From NCBI RefSeq assembly GCF_004342485.1, contig NZ_SMBU01000027.1, positions 1 to 64,000 on the forward strand: a DNA stretch of 64,000 nt. The letters run 5' to 3'. The notes beneath the pieces were generated by a model that was not told the origin of the DNA, made no database searches, and saw only the letters and a list, made by a program, of their open reading frames with translations. Both the position numbers and the translations under genes were made by a program. Below, piece by piece: positions 8,553 to 18,257 of the stretch (its first letter is position 1; each line of letters starts with the position of its first letter). Origin of the DNA: Roseateles saccharophilus. GTDB lineage: Bacteria > Pseudomonadota > Gammaproteobacteria > Burkholderiales > Burkholderiaceae_C.

Positions 8553-8744
8553 CTAGCGACCGAGATCTTTGGCGCTGACGCCAGCGATTCCCCAGTTCTC
8601 CTTGGGCACCTCGGTGATCCAGACTCGCACGTTTTCCTTGGGTGCGCCTACAGCCTCGGTCAGCGCCTGGGTGACCTTTTCGATCACGGCGCGCTTCTGC
8701 TCCGTCGTGCGGCCTTCGATGAGATAGATCTGCGCAAATGGCAT
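8553..8744 (-). CDS. dmpI: 4-oxalocrotonate tautomerase
   Basis: A 63 aa protein, the normal length for 4-oxalocrotonate tautomerase. After removal of the initiator Met, the catalytic Pro1, Arg11, Arg39 and an aromatic residue at 50 (Trp) fall at the canonical positions. It converts 2-hydroxymuconate to 2-oxohex-3-enedioate in the oxalocrotonate branch of the meta pathway. A GGAG ribosome binding site lies just upstream. It is the last gene of the dmpK-I operon, 17 bp after dmpH, followed by a strong hairpin. Confidence 0.93.
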   Translation of the reverse strand: MPFAQIYLIEGRTTEQKRAVIEKVTQALTEAVGAPKENVRVWITEVPKENWGIAGVSAKDLGR

Positions 8745-8761
8745 GGCGGTCTCCGTGGGGC

Positions 8762-9550
8762 TCAGACGAAGCGCAGGCTGGTCGAGCCCAGGCCCTGCAC
8801 GCTGAGCGTGATCGAGTCGCCGGCCTCGACGGACACGGCCTCGGTGATGCCACCGGACAGGATCAGGCAGCCGGCCGGAATCTCCTGGCCGCGGCGTCCC
8901 AGGTGGTTCGCCAGGGCCGCGATCGCCGCGGCCGGATGGCCGAGCACCGCCGCACCGGCACCGAAGGCCACCGGCTGCCCGTTCTTGCTCAGCACGATGC
9001 CGGTGGTGCGCAGATCGACATCGGCGACCGGCCGGGCACGGCCGCCAATGACGAAGCGTGCCGCCGACGTGTTGTCGGCGATGACGCTTTTCAGGTCGAA
9101 CTTGAAGTCGCGGTAGCGGCTGTCGATGACCTCGATGCCGGGCATGACGAAGTCGGTCGCGGCCAGCACCGCGCCGATGTGGCAGCCCGGCCCCTTCAGC
9201 GCCGTCTTCGTGACGAAGGCAATCTCGGGCTCGACCTTGGGATGGATCAGCCCCGACACCGCGCATTCGCCGCCGTCGGCGATCGCGTAGTCGTCGGTCA
9301 TGAAGCCGAACACCGGCGTGTCGACGCCCATCTGCTTCATCTTGGCAAAGGAGGTCAGGCCGGCCTTCAACCCCACGACACGCAGGCCACGCGCCAGCTT
9401 GCGGCGGCGGATCTCGTCCTGGATGGCGTAGGCGTCGTCCCAGTCCATGCCCGGGTGCTCGTCGGTGATCTTGGGCGTGTCGCGGGCCTCGAGCTGGCAG
9501 GCCTCGAGGTGGGCCGCCAGGTCGGCGATGGTGGCGGTGTCGAGCTTCAT
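8762..9550 (-). CDS. dmpH: 4-oxalocrotonate decarboxylase
   Basis: A 262 aa member of the hydratase/decarboxylase family, similar along its length to dmpE in the same operon. The metal-binding E-x-E motif is at Glu107/Glu109 (within [10 protein letters not shown]). Its position next to dmpI and dmpG marks it as the decarboxylase rather than the hydratase. It makes 2-hydroxypenta-2,4-dienoate from 2-oxo-3-hexenedioate with Mg2+. DmpH and DmpE are known to form a complex in the CF600 system. Its start overlaps the dmpG stop (ATGA), so the genes are coupled. Confidence 0.9.
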   Translation of the reverse strand: MKLDTATIADLAAHLEACQLEARDTPKITDEHPGMDWDDAYAIQDEIRRRKLARGLRVVGLKAGLTSFAKMKQMGVDTPVFGFMTDDYAIADGGECAVSGLIHPKVEPEIAFVTKTALKGPGCHIGAVLAATDFVMPGIEVIDSRYRDFKFDLKSVIADNTSAARFVIGGRARPVADVDLRTTGIVLSKNGQPVAFGAGAAVLGHPAAAIAALANHLGRRGQEIPAGCLILSGGITEAVSVEAGDSITLSVQGLGSTSLRFV

Positions 9551-10593
9551 GCAGCCGCCTTCTGCATCTGGGCGCTGCGCTCGCGCGCCAGCGTCATCGC
9601 CGTGTCTTCGATCATGTCCTCCTGGCCGCCCACCATGCCGCGCCGGCCGAGCTCCACGAGGATGTCGCGCGCCGGCACGCCGTACTTGGCCTCGGCGCGC
9701 TTGGCGAACAGCAGGAAGCTGGAATAGACGCCGGCATAGCCCAGCGTCAGCGAGTCGCGGTCGACACGGATGACGTGGTCCATGATGGGCAAGACGAGAT
9801 CCTCGGCGACGTCCTGGATCTTGAACACGTCCACGCCGGTTTCCATGCCCATGCGCGCGCAGACGGCGATGAAGACCTCCATCGGCGTGTTGCCGGCGCC
9901 GGCGCCCAGGCCGGCCGCCGCGGCGTCGATGCGCGTCGCGCCGGCCGCCACCGCAGCCAGCGAGTTGGCCACGCCCATGGCGAGGTTGTGGTGGCCATGG
10001 AAGCCGATCTCGGTCTCGGGCCGCAGCGTCTCGCGCACGGCACGCAGCCGCACCGTCACGTCGTCGGGCAGCATGTGCCCGGCCGAGTCGGTCACGTAGA
10101 CGCAGTTGGCGCCATAGCCTTCCATCAGCCGGGCCTGCTGGACCAGCTTCTCCGGGCTGGCCATATGGGCCATCATCAAAAAGCCCACCGTGTCCATGTC
10201 GAGCTTGCGCGCCATCTTGATGTGCTGCTCGGAGACATCGGCCTCGGTGCAGTGGGTGGCGACTCGGATGGTGTGCACGCCGAGGTCCTTGGCCATGTGC
10301 AGGTGCTCGACGGTGCCGATGCCCGGCAGCAGCAGGGCCGAGACCTTGGCCTGCTTCATCAGCGGAATGACGGCGCCAAGGTACTCCTCGTCGCTGTGCG
10401 CCGGAAAGCCATAGTTGACCGAGCTGCCGCCCAGGCCGTCGCCGTGGGTGACCTCGATCAGCGGTACACCGGCGGCATCCAGGCCGCTGGCGATGCGCCG
10501 CATCTGGTCCAGCGTCATCTGGTGGCGCTTGGGGTGCATGCCGTCACGCAGCGTCATGTCGTGGACGGTGATCTTCTTGCCTTGCAGATTCAT
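9547..10593 (-). CDS. dmpG: 4-hydroxy-2-oxovalerate aldolase
   Basis: A 348 aa TIM-barrel aldolase of the HMGL-like family. Near the N-terminus, [10 protein letters not shown] carries Arg16, Asp17 and catalytic His20; GFHGHHN further on supplies metal-binding histidines. It splits 4-hydroxy-2-oxovalerate into pyruvate and acetaldehyde and channels acetaldehyde to DmpF. I start at the ATG at 10593, preceded by GGAG, rather than at an in-frame TTG four codons upstream. It lies 25 bp after dmpF and overlaps dmpH by 4 bp. Confidence 0.93.
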   Translation of the reverse strand: MNLQGKKITVHDMTLRDGMHPKRHQMTLDQMRRIASGLDAAGVPLIEVTHGDGLGGSSVNYGFPAHSDEEYLGAVIPLMKQAKVSALLLPGIGTVEHLHMAKDLGVHTIRVATHCTEADVSEQHIKMARKLDMDTVGFLMMAHMASPEKLVQQARLMEGYGANCVYVTDSAGHMLPDDVTVRLRAVRETLRPETEIGFHGHHNLAMGVANSLAAVAAGATRIDAAAAGLGAGAGNTPMEVFIAVCARMGMETGVDVFKIQDVAEDLVLPIMDHVIRVDRDSLTLGYAGVYSSFLLFAKRAEAKYGVPARDILVELGRRGMVGGQEDMIEDTAMTLARERSAQMQKAAA

Positions 10594-10618
10594 GGGGGTC
10601 TCCAATGCTTAGGGGCAC

Positions 10619-11530
10619 TCAGGCCGGCACGGCATGGCGGGCCGATGCGCCGGCCAGCATGTCCTCGGCGAACATCTCGGCGGTGCGGGCTGCGGCGGCG
10701 GTCATGATGTCGAGGTTGCCGGCGTACTTGGGCAGGTAGTCGCCCAGGCCCTCCACTTCCAGGAAGAGGGAGACGCGCTTGCCGTCGAAGACGGGGCCGT
10801 TGACCAGCTTGTAGCCGGGCACGTACTTCTGCACCTCGGCGATCATGGCGTGCACGGAGGCGGTGATGCGGGCCTGGTCGGGCTCCTCGTCGGTCAAGCA
10901 GTGCACCGTGTCGCGCATGATCAGCGGCGGCTCGGCCGGGTTGATGATGATGATGGCCTTGCCCCGGCGGGCACCGCCCACCTTCTCGACGGCGCCGGCC
11001 GTGGTCTTGGTGAACTCGTCGATGTTCTTGCGCGTGCCCGGTCCGGCGGAGCGGCTGGACACGGTGGCGACGATCTCGCCATAGGCCACGGCCTGCACAC
11101 GCGACACGGCGGCCACCATCGGGATGGTGGCCTGGCCGCCGCAGGTGACCATATTGACGTTCATCTCGCCGCGGCCGATGTGCTCCTTCAGGTTCACCGG
11201 CGGCACGCAGTAGGGGCCGATGGCGGCGGGCGTCAGGTCGATCATCATGACGCCCAGTGCGTTCAGCTTGGCGCTGTTCTCGGCATGCACATAGGCGCTG
11301 GTCGCGTCGAACGCGATCTGGACGCCGTCAGCCTCCACATGGGGCAATAGGCCGTCCACGCCATCGGACGTCGTCTTCAGGCCGAGCTCGCGGGCTCGCT
11401 TGAGGCCATCCGACTCCGGGTCGATGCCCACCATCCACACCGGCTCCAGCACAGGGCTGCGCATCAGCTTGGCGAGCAGGTCGGTGCCGATGTTGCCGGG
11501 CCCGATGAGGGCGCATTTGATCTTCTTCAT
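10619..11530 (-). CDS. dmpF: Acetaldehyde dehydrogenase (acylating)
   Basis: A 303 aa CoA-acylating acetaldehyde dehydrogenase. The Rossmann motif GPGNIGTD is near residues 10-17 and the catalytic Cys130 lies in VTCGGQAT. It oxidises acetaldehyde from the DmpG aldolase to acetyl-CoA with NAD+ and CoA, in a stable DmpG-DmpF complex. It lies between dmpE and dmpG as in the standard meta-pathway order. Length and all motifs are as expected; nothing is odd. Confidence 0.94.
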   Translation of the reverse strand: MKKIKCALIGPGNIGTDLLAKLMRSPVLEPVWMVGIDPESDGLKRARELGLKTTSDGVDGLLPHVEADGVQIAFDATSAYVHAENSAKLNALGVMMIDLTPAAIGPYCVPPVNLKEHIGRGEMNVNMVTCGGQATIPMVAAVSRVQAVAYGEIVATVSSRSAGPGTRKNIDEFTKTTAGAVEKVGGARRGKAIIIINPAEPPLIMRDTVHCLTDEEPDQARITASVHAMIAEVQKYVPGYKLVNGPVFDGKRVSLFLEVEGLGDYLPKYAGNLDIMTAAAARTAEMFAEDMLAGASARHAVPA

Positions 11531-11572
11531 GGGGTATTCCTATCACTGCGAAGGTTGCAAGCCGGGCGTTCC

Positions 11573-12355
11573 TCAGTGGAAACGCACCGAGCAGCCGCCG
11601 AGGCCGCCGACCGTCATGCGGAAGTGGTCGCCGGCCTGGGTCGGCACCATGGCGCCGAGGGCGCCCGACAGCACGACCTCGCCGGCCTTCAGGCCGATCC
11701 CGAGGCGCCCCAGCGTGTTGGCCAGCCAGGCGATGGCGTTGACCGGCGAGCCCAGGGCGGCGGCGCCGGCGCCGGTGACGACCACCTCGCCGTTCTTCTC
11801 CAGCACCATGCCGCACAGCGACAGGTCGATGCGGCGCGGGTCGACGGCGCGGTCACCGAGCACGAAGACGCCGCAGGAGGCGTTGTCGGCGACCGTGTCC
11901 TGGATCTTGATCTTCCAGTCGCGGATGCGCGAGTCGACGATCTCGAAGCAGGGCATGACGCATTCCGTCGCCGCCAGCACGTCGGCGTTGCTCAGGCCCG
12001 GGCCCATCAGGTCGCGCTTCATGATGAAGGCGATCTCGCCCTCGGCCTTGGGCTGGATCAGCGTGCTCATCGCGATCGACTCGCCGTCCGCGACGATCAT
12101 GCCGTCCAGCATGTAGCCGAAGTCGGGCTGGTAGACGCCCAGCATGTTCATGACGGCGCGCGAGGTCACGCCGATCTTCTTGCCGACGACACGCTCGCCG
12201 TCCTGCAACCGGCGCGCGATCATGCGCTGCTGGACCCGATAGGCGGCGTCAATGTCGATCTCGGGGTGGCGGCTGGTCAGCGGCTCGACGACACGGCGCT
12301 CGCGCAGCGCGGTGTAGAGCTCGTCGCCGAGGCCTTGGATGAGGCTGTCGTTCAT
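11573..12355 (-). CDS. dmpE: 2-oxopent-4-enoate hydratase
   Basis: A 260 aa hydratase of the same family as dmpH. The E-x-E metal motif is at Glu105/Glu107 (QPKAEGEIAF), with a third ligand candidate Glu138 in FEIVDSR. It adds water to 2-hydroxypenta-2,4-dienoate to give 4-hydroxy-2-oxovalerate. The ATG at 12355 overlaps the dmpC stop (ATGA). A much longer open frame runs upstream but is only the opposite reading of dmpC. In the classical order dmpD lies between dmpC and dmpE; here the two are directly joined, so dmpD was lost from or never inserted at this point. Confidence 0.92.
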   Translation of the reverse strand: MNDSLIQGLGDELYTALRERRVVEPLTSRHPEIDIDAAYRVQQRMIARRLQDGERVVGKKIGVTSRAVMNMLGVYQPDFGYMLDGMIVADGESIAMSTLIQPKAEGEIAFIMKRDLMGPGLSNADVLAATECVMPCFEIVDSRIRDWKIKIQDTVADNASCGVFVLGDRAVDPRRIDLSLCGMVLEKNGEVVVTGAGAAALGSPVNAIAWLANTLGRLGIGLKAGEVVLSGALGAMVPTQAGDHFRMTVGGLGGCSVRFH

Positions 12356-13806
12356 AGCTTGATGCAGATGTTGCGGAGCTCGGTGTAGAACTCGAGCGAA
12401 TGGACGCCGCCCTCGCGGCCGATGCCGGAGGCCTTGGCGCCGCCGAAGGCGGTGCGCAGATCGCGCAGGAACCAGCTGTTGACCCAGCAGATGCCGACCT
12501 CGACCTGACGGGCCACGCGGTGGGCGGTGCCGAGGTCGCGGGTCCAGACCGTGGTGGCCAGGCCGTAGTCGGTGGCATTGGCCAACCGGATAACCTCGTC
12601 CTCGGTGTCGAAGGGCGCGATATGGCAGCAGGGACCGAAGATCTCCTCGCGCACGACGGCGGCGCTCTCGGGCAGGCCGGTCCAGATGGTCGGCTGCACC
12701 CAGTGGCCTTCGGCCAGGGCGCCGGCCATCGTCGGCACGCCGCCGCCGGTGACGACGGTGGCGCCCTCCTCGACCGCCTTGCGGTAATAACCCAGCACCT
12801 TGTCGCGGTGCTCGGCCGAGATCAGCGGGCCCAGGCCGACGCCGGGCTCTTCCGAGGGGCCGATCTTCAGCGCCTCGGCCTTGGCCTTCAGCGCGGCGAC
12901 GAACTTGTCGAAGATGGGCCGTTGCACATAGACCCGCTCCGTGCCCAGGCAAACCTGGCCGCAGTTCTCGAAGGCGCTGCGGGTGATGCCGGCCACGGCC
13001 TTGTCGAAGTCGGCGTCCGCGAAGACGATGCCGGCGTTCTTGCCGCCGAGCTCGAAGCTGACCGGCCGCACGCCCTTGGCCGCCGCGGCCATGATCGCCT
13101 CGCCGGTGCGCGTCTCGCCGGTGAAGGTGATGGCGTCGACATCCGAGTGGCGGGTCAGCGCCTCGCCGGCCGAGCCGGGACCGAAACCATGCACGACGTT
13201 GTAGACGCCGTGTGGGATGCCGACCTTCTGCATGACCTCGCCGAGCAGCGTGGCCGTGGCCGGCGTTTCCTCGGAGGGCTTGACGACGACCGTGTTGCCA
13301 CAGGCCAGCGCCGGGCCGACCTTCCAGGTCATCAGCAGCAGCGGAAGGTTCCAGGGGCAGATCACGCCGACGACGCCGACCGGGCTGCGTACCGCGTAGT
13401 TCAGCGCCTGGCCGCCGTCGGGCGTCGTCATCTCGAAGCTCTCGGCCGGCACGTTCTTGATCATGTCGGCAAAGACCTTGAAGTTGGCTGCGCCGCGCGG
13501 GATGTCGATGTGCGAGGCCAGCGCATAAGGCTTGCCGGTGTCGGCCATCTCGGCCTGCAGGAAGTCGTCGAAGCGGAGGTTGATCTCGTCCGCCACGGCG
13601 TAGAGCAACTCGACGCGCTTCGCGACGGACATCCGGCCCCACTCACCCTGTAGCGCGGCACGGGCCGCGCGGACGGCCGCGTCGACCTCAGCCTTGCCGG
13701 CCTCGTGCACCTGGCCGATGACACGGTTGTCCACCGGCGCGCGCTTGTCGAAGGTCTTGCCCGTGGCAACGAAGTCGCCGTCGATGAAGTTCAGGAACTG
13801 TTTCAT
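12352..13806 (-). CDS. dmpC: 2-hydroxymuconic semialdehyde dehydrogenase
   Basis: A 484 aa aldehyde dehydrogenase. It has PWNLP with Asn153, the general base Glu252 in FELGGKN, and the nucleophile Cys286 in GQVCLGTE, with the usual spacing. It oxidises 2-hydroxymuconic semialdehyde to 2-hydroxymuconate with NAD+, feeding the dmpI-dmpH branch used for phenol itself. It starts 10 bp after dmpB and overlaps dmpE by 4 bp. Confidence 0.93.
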   Translation of the reverse strand: MKQFLNFIDGDFVATGKTFDKRAPVDNRVIGQVHEAGKAEVDAAVRAARAALQGEWGRMSVAKRVELLYAVADEINLRFDDFLQAEMADTGKPYALASHIDIPRGAANFKVFADMIKNVPAESFEMTTPDGGQALNYAVRSPVGVVGVICPWNLPLLLMTWKVGPALACGNTVVVKPSEETPATATLLGEVMQKVGIPHGVYNVVHGFGPGSAGEALTRHSDVDAITFTGETRTGEAIMAAAAKGVRPVSFELGGKNAGIVFADADFDKAVAGITRSAFENCGQVCLGTERVYVQRPIFDKFVAALKAKAEALKIGPSEEPGVGLGPLISAEHRDKVLGYYRKAVEEGATVVTGGGVPTMAGALAEGHWVQPTIWTGLPESAAVVREEIFGPCCHIAPFDTEDEVIRLANATDYGLATTVWTRDLGTAHRVARQVEVGICWVNSWFLRDLRTAFGGAKASGIGREGGVHSLEFYTELRNICIKL

Positions 13807-13816
13807 GATGGTGGCC

Positions 13817-14749
13817 TCAGGTCACGACGCCCAGGAAGCTCTCGTTGAGCTTGCGGTCGTGATAGAAGATCGCGCGCCCGAGCTCGTCGTCAGTCCAGGT
13901 CAGCGTCGGCCGGTCCGGGTAGTGGATGTAGCCGCCGGAGAAGACCTCGTTGCGGTTGCCGCTGGGGTCGAAGAAATAGATGGTCTCGCCGCGCGTGATG
14001 CCGTGGCGGGTCGGGCCGATGTCCAGCGACACGCGCTTGCGCGTGATGATGTCGGCCGCCTTCAGCACCTCGCCCCAGTTGTCGAGGATGAAGGAGGCGT
14101 GGTGGAACTTGTTCTTCTCCGGGCTGCGGATGAAGGCCACGTCGTGAGGCTTGTTGGAGCAGGTCAAGAAGGCGGCGATCTGCAGCCTGTCGGGCCCGGC
14201 GACCACCTGCTCGGAGAGACGGAAGCCCAGCACGTCCATGAAGAGCTTGACCGTGCCGTCGAGGTCGTCGCCGTAGAGCAGGCAATGGTCGAAGCGCGTC
14301 GGCGACATGCCCTTGAGGCCGTCCGGGTAGATCTCGGGGTTCTCCAGCGGCATGCCGTTGCCGACCTTGTCCTTGTCGGCGAACAGCTCAACGACATGAC
14401 CGGTCGGCACCGTGAAGCGGAAGCGCTCGCCGGTCTTCAGCATCTCGCCAGCCTCGACCCACTTCATGTCGGTGGCCAGGCCGCTGGCCTTGACGTCTTC
14501 GGCCAGCTTCTTCAACGTGGCCGGCGAGTCGACGCGAAAGCCCATGAAATCCATGCCGGCGGTATCGGCCTCGCGCAGCACGACGCTGTGGTGGTCGTGC
14601 TCGTCCCAGGCCTTGAAGTAGACGCGGCCCTGCGGGTCTCGCGCCACCTCCCAGAGGCCGAGCACGTCGCCGTAGTGGCGGACGGCCGCCTCCAGGTCGA
14701 GCACGCGAAGTTGTACGTGGCCGGGTCTCAAAACGCCTGTCAGTGCCAT
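13817..14749 (-). CDS. dmpB: Catechol 2,3-dioxygenase
   Basis: A 310 aa two-domain extradiol dioxygenase of the I.2.A type. Fe(II) ligands are His155 (FDHCLLYG), His216/217 (KFHHASF) and Glu268 (NRNEVFSGG). It cleaves catechol next to the hydroxyls to give 2-hydroxymuconic semialdehyde. A ferredoxin gene (dmpQ) sits directly upstream, as in other dmp/xyl systems, where it reactivates oxidised enzyme. Length and domain order are normal. Confidence 0.95.
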   Translation of the reverse strand: MALTGVLRPGHVQLRVLDLEAAVRHYGDVLGLWEVARDPQGRVYFKAWDEHDHHSVVLREADTAGMDFMGFRVDSPATLKKLAEDVKASGLATDMKWVEAGEMLKTGERFRFTVPTGHVVELFADKDKVGNGMPLENPEIYPDGLKGMSPTRFDHCLLYGDDLDGTVKLFMDVLGFRLSEQVVAGPDRLQIAAFLTCSNKPHDVAFIRSPEKNKFHHASFILDNWGEVLKAADIITRKRVSLDIGPTRHGITRGETIYFFDPSGNRNEVFSGGYIHYPDRPTLTWTDDELGRAIFYHDRKLNESFLGVVT

Positions 14750-14767
14750 GGTGTGTCTCCTGTGGGT

Positions 14768-15142
14768 TTATCGGTTGGGGTCAGGGTCGGAAGGGCTGCC
14801 CTTGGCGAGGGCAGCCTGCAGGAATCCGGTTTCGGGGCGGCCGCGCTCGATGCAGCGCGCCAGCTTGTCGACCGCGCTCAGGCGCAGGTCGCTGCAGGGG
14901 TAGGCGCGGCAGGCCAGGACTAGGCCGGCGGCCTCGTCCTCGGCGCTGATGTGGCAGCGGCTCATCTTGTCGGTACGCACCTGGCCGGTCTCGATGCGCA
15001 CCTTGCAGACGCCGCAGCCACCGCCGCGACAGCCGACGGGAATGCCGCGACGGGCCAGCGCCTCCATGCCGGCCAGCAGCGTGGCGCTGTCGGCGCATGC
15101 ATAGCGCTCCTCGGTATTGGCGATGTCGACCTGGTAGGGCAT
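14768..15142 (-). CDS. dmpQ: Plant-type [2Fe-2S] ferredoxin (DmpQ/XylT type)
   Basis: A 124 aa protein with a single [2Fe-2S] domain: Cys38, Cys43 and Cys46 in the CxxxxCxxC loop and Cys78 in LACRAYP. DmpQ/XylT ferredoxins reduce the iron of catechol 2,3-dioxygenase after inactivation. I start at the ATG at 15142, 13 bp after the dmpP stop; the ribosome binding site (GAGGCGAG) is moderate. The Ser/Pro/Asp-rich tail after residue about 105 is slightly longer than usual. Confidence 0.88.
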   Translation of the reverse strand: MPYQVDIANTEERYACADSATLLAGMEALARRGIPVGCRGGGCGVCKVRIETGQVRTDKMSRCHISAEDEAAGLVLACRAYPCSDLRLSAVDKLARCIERGRPETGFLQAALAKGSPSDPDPNR

Positions 15143-15155
15143 GGCCGGGCTCGCC

Positions 15156-16214
15156 TCAGAGGCTGCGGAACAGCGGGCTGCGCGGCGCCGCGCTGGCGGC
15201 ATCCGACGCGGTGAAGAACTTCTCGATGTAGATGTCGCGCTCGAACAGCCGGCCCTGCATCAAGGTTTTCAGGCTGGCCTCGATCATGGGCGGCGGTCCG
15301 CACAGATAGGCCTTGTGGCCGCGGAAGTCGCTGGCGAACTGGGCCTTCAGCGCTTCGTGGGCGTAGCCACGTGCGCCGCGCCAGTCGCTGCCCTCGGGCA
15401 GGTCCGACAGCACGGGCACATAGGCGAAATTGGGACGCTGATCGGCCAGGCTTTCGAAGAGCTCGCGGAAATAGAGCTCCTCGACGTTGCGCGCCCCCTG
15501 CACCAGCGTGATGGGCAGGCGGCAGCCCTCGGCCAGCAGGTCCAGGATCATGGACTTGAGACTGGACAGGCCCGAGCCGCCGGCGACGAAGATCAGCGGC
15601 AGCTGGGCCGACTTGCGCACGAAGAAGCGGCCGCTCGGCGCGGTGAAGTTCAGCGTCTGGCCGACCTGGAGCTCGTCGTGCAGCCAGCCGGTCGCACGGC
15701 CGCCCGGCACGCGGCGGATATGCAGTTCGACGAGTTCCTCGCCCGGCGCGCTGGCCACCGAGAAGGCACGCGCGCCGTCGACGCCGGGCACCTGCAGCAT
15801 CAGGTATTGCCCGGCCTGGAAGGGCAGCTCGCGATCCGGCCGCAGCCAGAGGCCACGGATGGTCGGCGTCAGCATGCGCGCCTCGACCAGCTCGGCCCGG
15901 TAGTCCGCCAGCGGCAGGAACTGCGCGTCGGGGTCTTCGTCGATCTCGGCCTCGATGACGAGGTCGGTGCGGGCCATGGCGCAGCAGGCCAGGATGCGTC
16001 CCTCGTCGCGCTCGAAGTCCATCAGCGCGAAGCTGGACGCATCGCCATGCTCAAACTCGCCCTCGAGCACTTGGACCTTGCAGGTGCCGCAGACGCCGTG
16101 GCCGCAGGCATGGGGCAGCCAGACGCCGGCGCGCAGGCAGGCGTCCAGCACCGTCTGGCCCTCGCGCGCCGGCACGGCCTGGCCCAGCGGCTCGATGGTG
16201 ATGTGCGTGCTCAT
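15156..16214 (-). CDS. dmpP: Phenol hydroxylase reductase component P5
   Basis: A 352 aa reductase, matching the usual DmpP length. An N-terminal [2Fe-2S] ferredoxin domain has Cys37, Cys42, Cys45 and a fourth Cys at 77/78. An FAD domain follows (RAFSVASAP), then an NAD(P)H domain (VAGGSGLSS, YLCGPPPM). It passes electrons from NADH to the di-iron oxygenase DmpLNO. The ATG at 16214 follows an AGGGG site 17 bp after dmpO. Confidence 0.95.
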   Translation of the reverse strand: MSTHITIEPLGQAVPAREGQTVLDACLRAGVWLPHACGHGVCGTCKVQVLEGEFEHGDASSFALMDFERDEGRILACCAMARTDLVIEAEIDEDPDAQFLPLADYRAELVEARMLTPTIRGLWLRPDRELPFQAGQYLMLQVPGVDGARAFSVASAPGEELVELHIRRVPGGRATGWLHDELQVGQTLNFTAPSGRFFVRKSAQLPLIFVAGGSGLSSLKSMILDLLAEGCRLPITLVQGARNVEELYFRELFESLADQRPNFAYVPVLSDLPEGSDWRGARGYAHEALKAQFASDFRGHKAYLCGPPPMIEASLKTLMQGRLFERDIYIEKFFTASDAASAAPRSPLFRSL

Positions 16215-16231
16215 GTCAGCCCCTGCGGTGT

Positions 16232-16594
16232 TCAGCTGCGCGAGCCCTGGATGCCATGCAGACCCGGCGTGCGAAAACGCAGGATCGCCTTGTGCACCAG
16301 GCCGTTGTCCGCGAGGGACTTGGCCGGATCGGGCTTGAAGGGCTTGCCGGAATCGGTCCACAGGGCCTGACCCCAATCGATCCGGGCGAAGTCCGGGTGG
16401 CTGCCGTAGACGCCGGGCAGCACGTCGCTGAGCAGCGCGCCGAAGGGCATGGCGGGCGGCAGCGGCAGGGCCACCGGGGCGCAGAACAGCAGATGCTCGT
16501 CCCAGCAGATGTAGAGCAGGCGGTTGCCGTGGAACTTGTCCTCGGTGTCCTGCACGGGGCCGGCATAGCCGGGCTTGAGGGCGACGACGGCCAT
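16232..16594 (-). CDS. dmpO: Phenol hydroxylase component P4
   Basis: A 120 aa protein, the small gamma subunit of the (alpha-beta-gamma)2 hydroxylase. It has no catalytic motif; identity rests on length, its place between dmpN and dmpP, and sequence typical of the family (a segment around LYICWDEHLLFC, a Pro-rich middle and a HPDF motif). An AGGAG site precedes the ATG. It is 37 bp after dmpN. Confidence 0.92.
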   Translation of the reverse strand: MAVVALKPGYAGPVQDTEDKFHGNRLLYICWDEHLLFCAPVALPLPPAMPFGALLSDVLPGVYGSHPDFARIDWGQALWTDSGKPFKPDPAKSLADNGLVHKAILRFRTPGLHGIQGSRS

Positions 16595-16633
16595 AGGCGT
16601 CTCCTGAAAATCCAGTGTTGAAAGAGGCGCGGC

Positions 16634-18211
16634 TCAGGCCGCCTTGACGTCGGGCTGCGCCAGAGACTGGCCCGTCCAGCGTTCCCAGTTGGCGCGGTCC
16701 GGCGAGCTGTCGAAGTCGCCGCTGTCGGCGCCCGGGGCCAGGTGGTAGTACTCCAGCACCTTGGCCAGCGGGTTGAAGCCAGGCACGGTGGGATCGGTGC
16801 CCTCCGGGAAGCAGTTGCCCTGGTAGATCTGGTGCACCGGCAGCCAGCTCTGCACATACTTCTCGGGCTCATGCTCGAAGATGTCCTTGCAGCCGTCCGA
16901 GCAGAAGTGGTACTTCATGCCGTGGTAGCTGGTCTCGCGCAGGCTGATGCGCGTCGGGTCGTCGACCTCGGTGAAGACGCAGGGGACCTGGCAGGTCTGG
17001 CACAGCATGGGCAGGGTGTTGTTGCGCCACATTGCGCCGTTGCGGCGCTCATGCTCGGCCAGCCACTCGAAGCGCGGGCGGTAGAGCTGGTCGAAGCTCT
17101 CTGGATACTTCTGGCTCAGCCAGTCGAGCTCGTCGGGGCGCGGCACCCAGGTGTTGAAGTCCGCGGCATGGCCGTAGTTGTTGAAGGTGGCCCAGGCGAT
17201 GTGGGAGAGGTGGGGCTTCTCGGCCTGGGCGACCTCGTGGTACTTCGGCATGCGGATGCCGTAGCGACTCAGGTCCTCGAACAGCGCCCCGCCGTTCTTC
17301 TCGAAATACATCTCCCAGGCCTCGGACCAGCTCATCACGCGCTTGGGCAGCATGTAGTCCATCATCATGGCCACCAGCGTCAGCAGGCGGTAGCCGCGCC
17401 AGAACCACTTGTCGATCCAGCGCTGGATGATGGGCACGTTGTCCGGGTCCTGCTCGAGCATGAACTTGACGACCTCCAGGCCCAGCGTCATGTGGCGCGA
17501 CTCGTCGCTCTGCGCCGAAAAGCCGAAGGTCACCGTCGCCATGTCGCCGTTGAAGGCGGCGCCGCTCATGAAGGGCATGAACAGCAGATTGGTCAGCACG
17601 TACTCGAAGGAGAAGGAGATCGCAGTGATGAACTCGAAGGGCCCGGCCGTCATCGCGTCCTCGAAGTAGGACTTGGGCACCGACAGGTACCAGACGCGGT
17701 CGTGCATGTACTGCGGGTCGTGCAGTCCGTTGAAGTAGCGATTGAAATGGCTGATCGTGTGGAACTGCGTCTGCGCATGACGGAGTTCGTCGATGGACTG
17801 CATCTGGGCCGCCACGCGCGCACCGACGCCGCGGAAGGCGCGTCCGGCCATCGCGTAGCCGCGGTGGGCCGCGTACTCAAGCGGCGACACACCGGTGAGG
17901 AACAGCTTGAGCGTGTTCAGGTAGCGCGGGTCGCTGATGTTGAACTGGCCCTGGTTCTGCTGGAACGCGTCGATGATGGCGTAGAGCTTCTTCTCCTTCT
18001 CGCCCTGGAACTTCCAGTAGGCGTCCATCGTCAGGCGGAAGGGGTCCTCCCATTTGTCCCAGTCATGAATCTTGATGCCTTCGAACTTGTCGTAGGGGAA
18101 GACGTCGTCCATCGCCTGGTAGCTGGTCTCCCAGCCCAGGCCGCGGGTCATCATGGCGTAGCGCTCCTTGATGCCGAGGCGCTTGGCGGTCTTGGTGGCT
18201 GTCTGATTCAT
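16634..18211 (-). CDS. dmpN: Phenol hydroxylase large oxygenase subunit P3
   Basis: A 525 aa alpha subunit of the bacterial multicomponent monooxygenase. Di-iron ligands fit the family pattern: Glu112, Glu142 and His145 (DELRHAQ), then Glu203, Glu237 and His240 (DESRHM). A Cys-rich region near residues 399-440 (LCQTCQVPC, CSDGC) corresponds to the structural zinc site of phenol hydroxylases. It hydroxylates phenol to catechol with O2. It is the third structural gene of the hydroxylase set, after dmpM. Confidence 0.96.
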   Translation of the reverse strand: MNQTATKTAKRLGIKERYAMMTRGLGWETSYQAMDDVFPYDKFEGIKIHDWDKWEDPFRLTMDAYWKFQGEKEKKLYAIIDAFQQNQGQFNISDPRYLNTLKLFLTGVSPLEYAAHRGYAMAGRAFRGVGARVAAQMQSIDELRHAQTQFHTISHFNRYFNGLHDPQYMHDRVWYLSVPKSYFEDAMTAGPFEFITAISFSFEYVLTNLLFMPFMSGAAFNGDMATVTFGFSAQSDESRHMTLGLEVVKFMLEQDPDNVPIIQRWIDKWFWRGYRLLTLVAMMMDYMLPKRVMSWSEAWEMYFEKNGGALFEDLSRYGIRMPKYHEVAQAEKPHLSHIAWATFNNYGHAADFNTWVPRPDELDWLSQKYPESFDQLYRPRFEWLAEHERRNGAMWRNNTLPMLCQTCQVPCVFTEVDDPTRISLRETSYHGMKYHFCSDGCKDIFEHEPEKYVQSWLPVHQIYQGNCFPEGTDPTVPGFNPLAKVLEYYHLAPGADSGDFDSSPDRANWERWTGQSLAQPDVKAA

Positions 18212-18257
18212 CGTGGGTCTCCGTGGATTTGTTGTGTGGGCGCTCGCAAGTCCGGGC

